DNA of 64,000 bases from Pratylenchus scribneri (taxonomy: Eukaryota > Nematoda > Chromadorea > Rhabditida > Pratylenchidae). Shown piece by piece: positions 23,880-34,365 of this stretch. How positions within the stretch are numbered: the first letter of the stretch is position 1; each line of letters begins with the position of its first letter. The DNA is taken from NCBI GenBank assembly GCA_030063045.1, contig JAQSEB010000010.1, forward strand, positions 2,535,501 to 2,599,500, given 5' to 3'. The notes beneath the pieces are model-generated. The model was not told where the DNA came from, made no database searches, and saw only the letters and a list, made by a program, of their open reading frames with translations. The position numbers were made by a program, and so were the translations under genes.

Positions 23880-24395
23880 ATGCAAAGAATTTTCAACATA
23901 CTCCGTAAACCATTGCTTTATGGAGTCTACGGATATTCCATGTTTTATTGCTTTGGCGAACTTGTTGGCTCATTCTATTATTGTGAAGGTTTAAATTTAT
24001 CAAATATTTATAATTTAATCAAAAATATTTTAAATAGGCTATTCAATGTTTCCAACTATCCAAGATGGTGATGTGATTTGGGCAAGCCGGTGCCGCAATT
24101 TGAAAAGGCTCAAGGAAGGCGACATTGTTTGCCTGGTGGATCCGCGCGAACCGAGTGAAGAATTGTTAAAAAGGATCACATCAATAAGGTTTAAATCCAA
24201 CCAAAATTGAATTAATAATTATTTTTATATTAAAGGAAAGAGAAATTATCCGCCCCAGTGGAAATTGAAGTGCAAGGAGACAACCGGGAGAATTCCATTG
24301 ATTCCCGCGATTATGGACCAGTCAATTTGGCCCTTTGCCGTTACAAAGCTCAATATCGCATTTACCCATGGGAAAGAAGAGGATGGATTACATAA
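23880..24395 (+). CDS. immp-1: Mitochondrial inner membrane peptidase subunit 1 (IMMP1L)
   Basis: This type I (S26) signal peptidase subunit removes sorting signals from proteins delivered to the mitochondrial intermembrane space. Exons 23880-23988, 24038-24188 and 24236-24395 join in frame into 139 residues, near the usual size for the subunit. One N-terminal membrane segment (LYGVYGYSMFYCFGELVG) anchors it. The catalytic serine is Ser39 in YSMFPTIQDGDV (the family SMxPT motif) and the general-base lysine is Lys81 in ELLKRI. A C-terminal proline-rich YRIYPWERRGWI segment corresponds to the family end. It is the third gene of the closely spaced plus-strand trio and convergent with XPF, whose stop is 266 bp away. 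Subunit 1 rather than 2 is chosen from the LKRI context and the short tail. Confidence 0.93.
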
Positions 24396-24661
24396 ATGAA
24401 TAACATTTTTGATTGTATTATATTTTGTTGTTTTTGATTTTCAATTCAATAAAGATTTTTAAATTACTTCAAATTTTTTTTCTAATTTTACTCCTAAAAA
24501 CAATCCCCCAAATTTCCAACCAAGATTGGACAAAATATAATAAAAATAGGCAATTTAAAATTTTATTAAAAAATAGAAAACAAATGTTAATAATGAAATA
24601 AATTATTCCCGTAGGCAATTTGAGCAAAAGAGATCATCATCATTTTGTATATTCATTTAAT

Positions 24662-27600
24662 TTATTCATCATCCTCGATAAGTCCAATCTGGGTCTCATC
24701 GTCGACAAGGGCACCATTCTCTGGTCGGGCACGTTTTTTCGACAAGGCAGCATCCAGCGAGGGATTTGGCTGGTCCAACTGAAAATGAATTAGATTTATT
24801 ATTTAAAATAATATAAGGGATTTTCCTATCAATGAAGATTCCCATCTCTCCTAATTCTATTATTCCTGAAAAATACCAACCCCTTTCTAAGGTTCAAGTT
24901 GCTAAAACAAATCTTTTTTCTCCTAAAAAAGTTTCCAATTGCAACCTTCAATTCCTCGAACAATTCGGCACTGTGGGCTGGAGAAACACTCCAAAGGATG
25001 ATCAATTGGGGATATTGGCGAATGAGCAGGGCCAACAGGGAACGTAGTTCACGGCCTCGGCGACTCAATTCTCCCTAAAAAGTGTAATTTAATATTTTGT
25101 TAAATTTATTTTTGACCTGGAATGCGCCCAAACGCACAACGCGGTTTCGATATTTTTCGGTAGATTCCACCAATAAAATGCATTTTTTGTAATGTTTTGT
25201 CATCTTTAATTGAAATAATTTATGCAAATAAATTGTCAAAATAATTTTGAACCTGTTCAATTTGTTTGAAGAGTCGACCATTCTCCAAGGATTGGGCCAA
25301 ATCATCGAGGGATTTTCGCTCGCAGCAAATGTCCGGCGAGAGAATGTAGTCGCCAATTTCCAATGTGGCCGCCACCAAATCCACTCCTCGCCTATAGAGC
25401 ACCGTGGGCAATTCACTGTTGAATTCCCTCATGTCCACAATTACCTTTGAAATTTTTAATTAGGTAATCCGAAAGAGCATTAATTACCATTTGTCGCATT
25501 TCTGCTTCGATTCCATCATCATTTTTTGCATTTGAATTTGTCGCACGCCGTGAATCATTTATTGGCATTGTCAGTCGGCGCAATTGAGAAACACTGTCCC
25601 TGGACACATCAAATTCACGTGGAACCATCAAAAGCTATAAAATATGGAAAATATTATTCATTCATACAAAAACAAAAATGGTTTTTTTTAAAATAAAATT
25701 TCTTAAATTTTATTCATTAAATTAGGCTCACCCCTTGTTCCTTGATCAGCGTTTCGATGGCATCATTCTCGCGTTGAATTGATGACAAATATCGTTCTTC
25801 CTCACTGCTTTCCTCATACATCAGCACATAAAGGTCTAATTGATCATCGGAATTGACAGCTTGATAAGTCTGAAATTAATGAATTAAATTTAATTAATTA
25901 AATTTATTTTAGTGATTAGAAACCACCATCAAGATCAATTCTCAAACAAATTTTATTTTTTATTCCATTTCCATTGCCTAAATACCTCGATTGCCCTTGT
26001 GGTTGCAATGTCCTGGCTGTAGAGGATGATGTGCTTTGGTCGAAGTGTGTCCAGGCAATTTTGGAGGCGATATCGATTGCCCAATTCCAGGAAAATTAGC
26101 ATTGATTGAAGGGATTGGTTGAAGGAGGTTGGTGGAGTGGTCAAAGGGAATTGCATTTGGGGGTCATTGGCCAAATTCATCGCCAATTCCGCCTCATCCT
26201 GGGTCCTTTGGAATTCGTCGATGATGTGGATGGACTAAAATAAAAGAAATTTAAATTGAGGAATTAATTTAAATATTTTTACTCTGTCTGCTCGTTCCCT
26301 GGCTGTGCCGGCAATTGATCGGTTCAATGGAGGCGGCGATCGGAAATTCCTGACCGGAAATTGTGTTGACGAATTTTGTATTCCATCCAATGAATTGTCA
26401 TTGCTCCATTCTCCGTCCAAAATAATTATTCCATCCTCATCTACCAGATCTTTCCCATTTTCCCCTTCCGTCGATTTTTCTGATGAGTTGTAAAAGTCGG
26501 TCAATGGATCTTCGGGCATCATTCCGGGAGGGACTATTTCGCGAGAGAGCGGAAATCCCTAAATGAGAAATTAATTAATTTTTTTTAAAATAATTTTTGG
26601 ACCCCCAAAACTTACGGTCGCTGCCGGACTCCTCCTTTTGTAGGCCATTTGTGCCACTTTCCTGCTTGCCTTATTATCCCTCCTCGTTGGTTGTGCGAAT
26701 GGTTGAATGCCGAATTTATCCAATCTTGGCTGTTTTGGGTCCTTCAATTCCATAAATTTATTTCTTTTTCGAATCTTTTTTGTTTCCTCTTTTTGGGCTA
26801 TTTTCAAATTCGTCCGTAAATATTGTCGATCCTTTAAATAAATTACAAATTAAATTTAATCAATTTTTGGATTGAAAACCTTTTCAAAAAGTTGACTATC
26901 ATAACAGGCAATATTGACCGGATTCCACAATGGTTGAATTGGAGGAGCCAAATTCAAATTATCCCGTTGATTTGGTTCAACCTAAAAATAAAATATTTTA
27001 ATTTATCAAAAAATATTTTTTTTACAATTTTTCTGGTCACCATCCAAATGTATCGCCGCTGCCCGAATTTGACCAAATCAATTAATTGACGAGCCAATTG
27101 CTCATTGGAGACCAAAACGAGGACAGGGGAACCTAAAATTGGTTTAAAAATATTAGAAATAAATCAAACTAATAAATCAAACTTGAATTTTGGGAGACCA
27201 ATTTGGCGCTGATTTCTTCCAAAATTGTACAAAAAATTGGCCATTTTGCTGGGGCTGAAACATAAAATTTTGGAATAAATTCAACAATTAATTATTTAAT
27301 TAAAAAGAAATCAACGTGAAATTGTCCGATTGCCTTCATCGTCTTTGAGGGAGCAAAGTGCATCAATATTGGCGAAAAGTGTGCCCGCCGATTGGGTGAA
27401 TAACCATCCACTATTATTCTCAATCACCTTAAATTCAATATTATTTTGATTTATTTATGGGAATTTACCTCTTTGTTTGTGCGTAAAAATCCAATGAAAT
27501 TCAATGCCTGGGTTGGGTCAAGGTCTTCAACCTGCGATCGATTAAATTAATGTTTTGAATAATTTTTCAAACAAACTTTGTAGAAAAGTGCCCGCAAAGT

Positions 27601-28852
27601 GTGCAAATCATTGATCAGGCGTTGTTGCCTTTCCGTCAGTGGAATCTCCCTTCTCCTCAAATCATGTTCCAATTTTGTTGGTCGCAATGTTGCAGCCGGC
27701 GTCAATGCATCCGATTGGGATTCTGCCTAAATGAAAATCAATTAAAATGTTCATTGAATATTTTTGTTCACATCAAAATCTTTTGTGCATTGTTTCAATT
27801 CCCGAACGCAGGTGGCAATGATGTCCCGCAAACAGGCTTGTGCCTTCCTTTGTGCCGCTTCCAATTGAATGGACATTTGGGTCAATTTTGGCTGAAATAA
27901 AAAAATATGAATTATTCTCGGAATGATTTGAATTCATTGAGATTTATTAAAAATTGGCTAAACTTACTGAATTTGCCTCGAAACAAGTTTTGACTTCCTC
28001 ATGGAATCTGGGCAAAATAACCACTCGGCGAATGTAAAGCAAATTTGCCAGCCGCTGTAATTGGCCAATGGCCCCATCCCGAACAATGCTAAGTGGACTG
28101 TCAGTGAATGCCCTGAACAATTTGCGATTTTAATTTGAACAATTAATCCCCCGCAATATTTTACTTGATAATTCCAGTTTTCTTCTTCTCTCGAAAAAGT
28201 CTGAGAATGAAGGACTCTTGGAAGCCAGAGAGTATTCTGAAAAAATTATATTGATTTTTAATATTTGATTTTAAATTTACTCGTGTGCTCGATAAACGAG
28301 AATGCCACCCAATTTGTCAAAAGGTACTCGGTCCGTGAGCAAATCGACCATCAAAATGCGTGAAGTAATGAATTGGACGCCGCCGGACCGATAAATGACT
28401 TCACTGAAAATACAAATAAGAAAGTGCATTTTTTTATTGATTTGGATATTGATAAATTTATTGATTATTTATTTATTTACCGGTCTTTTCCGAGCACATC
28501 AGCAGTGATCAACCTTGGTGGGCAATCCGGATTGTGAGTTTTCAGCTTTTCCAAGAAGAAATGCTCATCCTCGGTGGTTGTATTGATCACAAAAAATGTG
28601 CTCGCTGGGTCGGAATACAAATGTAAGTGGTTGAAGAAGAGGCGTTCCATGGCCAGACCTCTGTAAATATTAAATTTAACGAGTTAAACCAATTAAATGG
28701 AACCTTGCAACGATGAAGAGCACATCACTGATGAAATTCTCGACCATCAAATTTTGTTCAAATGGCAATAATTTTAGTCGGTTATCAATTGCATTTGTTG
28801 CTGCTGTTTTTGATAATGAAGCATCATTTTTGTCAGTGGTAGAATCCTCCAT
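24662..28852 (-). CDS. xpf-1: XPF / ERCC4 DNA repair endonuclease, apparently without the C-terminal HhH domain
   Basis: XPF with ERCC1 cuts the 5' side of lesions in nucleotide excision repair, in crosslink repair and in single-strand annealing. The minus-strand CDS starts at 28852 ([15 protein letters not shown]) and runs through about 16 exons. Order: a degenerate SF2 helicase-like half (28850-26900, with [24 protein letters not shown] style segments), a basic/acidic linker (26800-26240), a second conserved segment, then the ERCC4 nuclease (25440-24880). The nuclease keeps the catalytic GD and ERK residues: TLEIGDYIL followed by [14 protein letters not shown] and NGRLFKQ. After [10 protein letters not shown], where relatives continue into a tandem helix-hairpin-helix domain, this protein ends within about 40 residues (IGLIEDDE, stop 24662-24664). 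Exon borders come from GT-AG sites and are approximate. Divergent from the aralar-type carrier gene. Confidence 0.93.
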
Positions 28853-29204
28853 TTTTAGAAATTTAATTTTTTCACTTTTTTAAACTCAAAATATCTAAAT
28901 TTCCTCTGATCTTTCATGTGTAAAATTGATTATAGTTAAATAAAAGAAATGAGTGAGGTCTGAGGTTGAACGGTGAAAGTATTGATTTAAGTCTAGTCTT
29001 CTTGCCTTGTTTTATTATTCAATAAAATTGCACTTTACGTTTCGTTTCTAATAATTTAATTCATTTTATGTTAAAAACTCATTCTCAGTTTTTCAGTTAA
29101 ATTAAATTTTAGTTTTTTTTTTTTTAATAAGGAATTTTCTGTTTTTAAGTTTTAAAATTTAAAAAAAATTTAGATTTTACTAATAAAAATTTTTTTGTAA
29201 ACTA
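28853..29204. promoter_or_regulatory. Divergent intergenic region between xpf-1 and the carrier gene
   Basis: 352 bp of very AT-rich sequence lies between two outward-facing start codons and probably holds both promoters. A T-run at about 29112-29125 is the only visible landmark. Confidence 0.4.
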
Positions 29205-32200
29205 ATGTTTTCATTTTCGGCTGCAATTTTGAATAAAGCAAAATGCGAAGATCGGGGGCAACAACAGGTTTGATATATTTTAATTTTTATTTCGATTTTT
29301 AAAATTCCCAGATTGGTGCTTTGCCCGGCTCAATTCCTCGCGCCAATCCCGAGCAGTTAATGTCCATTTTCAACGAATATGCAACTGTGGCAAAGGAAGA
29401 TGGAAGAAAATATATGACTGCCGAGGATTTTATACGAAAGTTTGTTAATCTAATAAACATTCAAAAACGGACAATGATGAAAAACTGGATGAAAAACCTA
29501 ATAAAATGAGGATATTGAAAACCAGTTAAATCTGTTGCCATCCTTCTGATGAGTCCGATCCAATAATTTAATTATAAATTCGAATTAAAAATTATAAAAT
29601 TTTCAGGTATTTGGGCCTTTATACCGAGGAAAACTACAATCGTGAGACAGTGCGATTGTTGGGTAAATTAACAAAATTATTTTAAAATGATTAAATAATT
29701 TATTTTGAAGCCAGCGCAGCCGACACTTCAAAAGATGGGCTAATTTCATTTGAAGAATTCAGCGCCTTCGAAGCCAGTCTTTGTGCCCCCGATGCTTTGT
29801 ATTTGACGGCATTTGAAATTTTTGACAACAATGCATCCGAATCCATAACGGCCGATGAATTCGAAAAAGTCATTCGTCACACCACCCCACTGATGCAATT
29901 GGATTTTGACTTCAATTCGGAATTTATCAAAAAATATTTTGGCGCGTGAGTCAATTTTATTTTATTACAAAACTAAAATTTTAATTTGAATAATTAATTA
30001 ACAAATAATAATTCTAATATTTTTTAGTAAAAAACAGCGATCAATTGGCTACCATGCATTTTGTCAACTTTTGCACGATTTTTATGAGGAACAAGGATTG
30101 CAGGCTTTTAAAAAGCAATCCAAAATAAATTAGTATTAATGAATTCATTTTTGATATTTTTAGATTTGACCGGGAAAATGATGGCTCAATCAGTGCCACC
30201 GATTTTTACCAAATAATGACCACAGTGAAAGGACATTTGCTGACTGAATTCACACGGAATAATTTGATTGCAGTTGCCGGTGGAAGCAGCAGTGCTCATA
30301 AAGTAATAATAAAATAAACATTTATTAGTTAATGAATTATTTTTAAGGTCCGCTTTCCTTTCTACCAAGCATTCAATTCATTATTGGCCAAAATGGAATT
30401 GATGAAACGGTAAATAATTAATTAAAAAACAATAATAAATAATGTTAAAGGGTCTATATGAGCATTGCTCGAGGCAATATCGATTTGAAAGTGACCCGGG
30501 AAGAATTCCTTCAGGCCACCCAATCCTATGCCCAAATTACACCTTATGAGGTTTGGATGAGAACAAAATTAAATTTTAAATTTATTAAAAGGTTGAAATA
30601 CTTTTCCATTTGGCCGAACTAAACCATCCCGGTCATCGCTCAATTGATTTACACGATTTGGACAGAATCGGTCAATTTTTAATAAAATTAAATAAATATT
30701 TTTAATTTTTTCAGATCCGGAACGTCTTAAACGTGTTTCCCAAATATTCCGGTTAACAAATGTGAAGGCGGTGAAAAACAAAGATGATCGGGGTTTTGGC
30801 ATTGCCGTAAGCGATTCATTAAATTTCCCATTTTTATAATCAAAATTTCATAGTTGCTCGAAAGTGTTTATCGATTTGTGCTCGGCTCATTGGCCGGTGC
30901 CGCCGGTGCAACCGCCGTATATCCAATTGATTTGGTCAAAACACGAATGCAAAATCAAAGGACCGGATCATATTTGGGCGAAGTGATGTACAAAAATAGG
31001 TAATTCATTCAATAACCAAAAACACATTTAATTAAAATTTCAATCGAAAATAAAATTAAAAACCAATTTATTTATTTTTCAGTATTGATTGCTTCAAAAA
31101 AGTGGTCAAATTTGAAGGCCTGCTTGGTCTATACCGTGGCCTCCTTCCCCAAATTGTTGGTGTTGCCCCGGAAAAGGCCATCAAATTGACAATGAATGAT
31201 TTTTGCCGGGACAAATTCACAAAAGATGGCCGAATTCCACTTTGGGCTGAAATTTTATCGGGTGCCTGTGCCGGGGGAAGTCAAGTAAGGGAATAGTTGG
31301 AACTAAATAATTTTAAAAAATAACAAAAGGTTGTGTTCACAAATCCATTGGAAATTGTGAAAATTCGATTGCAAACGGCCGGCGAAATAATCAATGCCCC
31401 AAAAATTGGCGTTTTCACTGTTCTTCGCGAACTTGGCTTTCGTGGGCTTTACAAAGGATCACGGTGAGCTGAATATAATTTCAAAAATCGAAGAAATTAT
31501 TTCCCAAATTTCCAATTAGTGCCTGTTTCTTGCGGGACATTCCATTTTCGGGCATTTATTTTCCGGTTTATGCCCACATGAAATTGGCGACGGCCGATGC
31601 CCACGGAATGAATTCGCCTTCATCCCTTTTTGCATCCGCAATGACCGCCGGTGTGCCAGCGGCTGCTTTGGTCACTCCAGGTTGGAAAATAAGATCGGGC
31701 TTCGGGGACAAGGACAATGGACAAAACTTGAGAATTGACATAAGGAAAAATATTTGAATAATTAAAATAATTTTCCAAATTGAAATAATCAAATTAAATA
31801 TTCTCATTTCTTACTCATTTTCAGCTGATGTAATCAAAACACGTTTGCAAGTGGCGGCACGTGCTGGCCAAACAACCTACAGTGGATTGACCGATTGCTT
31901 TACAAAAGTTTGCAGCGACTTTAATTTTAAATTAAATTTAAATATTTGATAGATTTTAAAAGAGGAAGGTCCCTGGGCATTTTGGAAAGGAACAGCAGGT
32001 GGGCGAAATTGATTAAAATATATATTAAAATTAAATTTTCAGCTCGCGTTTTTCGATCCAGTCCTCAATTTGGCGTCACCCTGCTCACCTATGAATTGCT
32101 CCAACGAATTTTCTATGTTGATTTTGGTGGAACAAGGCCAAGTGGTTCAGAGGTAAACAAAAATTTTAAAATGTTTAATACTAAGATAGTTAAGCAAAAA

Positions 32201-32765
32201 TATTCTTTTCCCTCCTTTTAACCCTATAAGTTATTAAATACTGTTTTTCTACTTATTAAATCAAGTAGTAAAAATTAAGAAAATTACTTATTGGGAGTTT
32301 TAGCAGATTGGTGAAGTGTGTTGGTTAGAAGGCAAAAAGGTCGAAAGTTCGAATCCCGCTCACTAAAGTTAAATTTGTTTGGCCAAAAATTCTATTTTAA
32401 ATTTTTTTAAAGCCAATAACGACTTCTGAATTAATTTTTCTACTTTTATTGATCAATTTTATAATATAAAAATTAATTTTATTTACATATTTTTTGCCCA
32501 AATCTTTCATTTTTGATTTTTTACATAAATTTCAATATTTTTAAATATCCTAGCCTTAAAATTATTATTCAAAAGACAATTTAAATTAAATTCTTATATT
32601 AAGATTTCAACGCATGCCACAATGCTTGATCAAGCTTCGGAGAGTCCTCATCATTTGGGCGGTTACAAATTGGCGGCGGCCACATTTGCCGGCATCGAAC
32701 ACAAATTTGGTCTTTTCCTTCCTCGATTCGAACGTGCAAAAATGGCCACATCAACAGCAGGATGA
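29205..32765 (+). CDS. aralar: Calcium-regulated mitochondrial aspartate/glutamate carrier (aralar/citrin, SLC25A12/13 type)
   Basis: This inner-membrane carrier exports aspartate for glutamate plus a proton and feeds the malate-aspartate shuttle; its N-terminal EF-hands sense calcium. The start at 29205 (MFSFSAAIL...) leads into EF-hand-like segments: [37 protein letters not shown] and [16 protein letters not shown]. The C-terminal half is a three-repeat SLC25 domain with Px(D/E)xx(K/R) signatures: [23 protein letters not shown] and [11 protein letters not shown]. The second matrix motif regions [23 protein letters not shown] and [12 protein letters not shown] are present. The tail ([15 protein letters not shown]) matches the family end, and the stop is at 32763-32765. 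It has about 17 exons with short introns; one longer intron (about 32153-32604) holds a tRNA-like sequence. Family identity is certain; exon borders are approximate. Confidence 0.96.
32291..32370 (+). repeat. tRNA-like sequence with A and B boxes in an intron
   Basis: Inside the last long carrier intron, TAGCAGATTGG (32301-32311) fits the polymerase III A-box and GTTCGAATCC (32347-32356) fits the B-box, 35 bp apart as in a tRNA. The putative acceptor arms pair at only about five of seven positions, and the T-stem is broken. It is therefore a tRNA pseudogene or the head of a tRNA-derived SINE rather than a working tRNA. Confidence 0.6.
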
Positions 32766-33185
32766 ATAGGAATTTAGAAGAAAAACAACAAAATTAGGCA
32801 AAGCATCAATTCAAAACAAAATTAGGCCCAAAATTCTTCTCAATCAATCAGCATTTTATACTTAAACAATTAGAATATTAAATAGAATAAAATCCCACAC
32901 CTCAAATTCATCATTTTATATGCGCCTTCATATCCCTCCTTCCCCTTATCCTCTTTCATCCTGTTGCCTCCGTCCATCCAAAAAAGTGATCAAATTCATT
33001 TTGTATTAGTTTTTTCATTCATTCAATTACTCCGGTGCATTTTATGGAATAAATTGCTTTAAAAATAAAATTTTAACATATCAAAATACGGCATATAATA
33101 ATATTGGAAAATAGAAGAATTCATTTGATGGCTTTTCACAATTCGAAACTGATCACATTTTTGATTGATCAAATTTATGGCAATG
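32766..33185. other. 3' flank of the carrier gene
   Basis: AT-rich sequence with possible polyadenylation signals after the carrier stop. No gene is seen. Confidence 0.35.
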
Positions 33186-33189
33186 TGAA

Positions 33190-34365
33190 ATAAGCTTTAA
33201 AATATTAGCCATTAAATAGAGTATTTTCAGCTCTATTAAAACATACCAAGATCATCAAAATCTATTAAACCATTGATGATTTAAGAGGCATTTAAAAAAT
33301 GCAGATATTTGCTTGTTACAAAGGGAAGGATTCGTTTACATTGAATAATGCCCTAGGACACATTGCTGATTGGTTGATTATGGAAAGGAGGAGAAAGTAC
33401 GGTAGCAGAGATCGCAATCCTATGCAAAGGGAATATGTCTTGAGGATCATTTATCCACTTGCCTCTTCCTTTTCGATTGAAGGAAGCAGTGTTGCACAAA
33501 ACGTCCTCGTCTTCGTCCGTCCTCTCGTCTCGTCCTCGTCTTTGCCTTAAAAGGACGGACGAGAGGACGGACGAGCGAAAATGAAAAAATAAAGGACGGA
33601 CGAGAGGACGGACGAGAGACATTGAAAAAAATAGGGACGGACGAGTGGACGGACGAGACACATTGAAAAAAATAGGGACGGACGAGTGGACGGACGAGAC
33701 ACATTGAAAAAAATAGGGACGGACGAGAGGACGGACGAGCGATAAAAGAAAGGACGAGACGACAGAAAAAAGCAAAAAAGGCAGGCAATAGGCAAAAGAA
33801 AATCAATAAAAATTCATTCACTCTTGCCTCTTCCATTCCAATTTCCTCCTCCTTCCTCCCACTGGCTGTTGCTATTGCTGCTTGCGGCTCTGCCTCTGCG
33901 GCTGCGCTCTGCCTCTGCCCTCTTTTTTATGCATTTTTGAAATTTTAAAAATTTATTGAAAGACGAGAAAGGACGAGAACGGGACGAGTGGACGGACGAG
34001 AGACATTGAAAAAAATAGGGACGGACGAGAGGACGGACGAGAGACATTGAAAAAATAAAGGACGGACGAGAGGACGGACGAGAGACATTGAAAAAAATAG
34101 GGACGGACGAGTGGACGGACGAAACACATTGAAAAAAAATAAGGACGGACGAGAGGACGGACGAGCGAAAATTAAAAAATAGGGGACGGACGAGAGGACG
34201 GACGTCTCAAATTTTGTGCAACACTGGAAGGAAGGCATCCCAGACAATTTGGCTCCAATCTTTGGGCAATACAATTCCCTTCAATCCCTACTGTTTTGAT
34301 GATCTTCTTATGGTTGGATAGAAGAGAAAATTCTTTATCTAAAAGTATAAAAATTTTTAATTAAA
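33190..34365. mobile_element. Palindromic repeat element, family B copy 1, split by a hAT insertion
   Basis: The left part (33200-33478) and right part (34235-34365) together match, in reverse complement, the unbroken copy at 44225-44665. Shared segments include tgcagatatttgcttgttac, ttgctgattggttgattatg and gagaaagtacggtagcagag. Both ends carry a tagagnattttc-type motif followed by ccaagatcatcaaaat-like sequence. A 740-bp hAT-type element interrupts it. No coding capacity is visible. Confidence 0.7.
33487..34226. mobile_element. Non-autonomous hAT-type transposon, 740 bp, filled with tandem repeats
   Basis: Perfect 15-bp terminal inverted repeats, CAGTGTTGCACAAAA, lie at 33487 and in reverse complement ending at 34226. 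The exact 8-bp duplication GAAGGAAG flanks it (33479-33486 and 34227-34234). CAGTG-type ends and 8-bp duplications are typical of hAT elements. The interior consists mostly of ggacggacgagaggacggac units joined to gagacattgaaaaaaatagg, in two blocks (33550-33760 and 33960-34205), with the first bases inverted (cgtcctcgtc...). No transposase frame is present; open minus-strand frames here only translate the repeats (Ser/Val/Arg/Pro). Confidence 0.9.

Noticed and set aside
29545..29600. Hammerhead-ribozyme-like ctgatgagtccg in a carrier intron
   Set aside because: The CTGATGAG core is present, but I found no matching GAAAC segment or stems at the required spacing.
32291..32370. Functional tRNA gene
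   Set aside because: The A and B boxes are good, but the acceptor and T stems do not pair well enough for a working tRNA.
33353..34274. Long minus-strand open frames with repeated SSVRPLVRPLFF-like sequence
   Set aside because: They are translations of the ggacggacgag tandem repeat inside the second hAT element, not a protein-coding gene.
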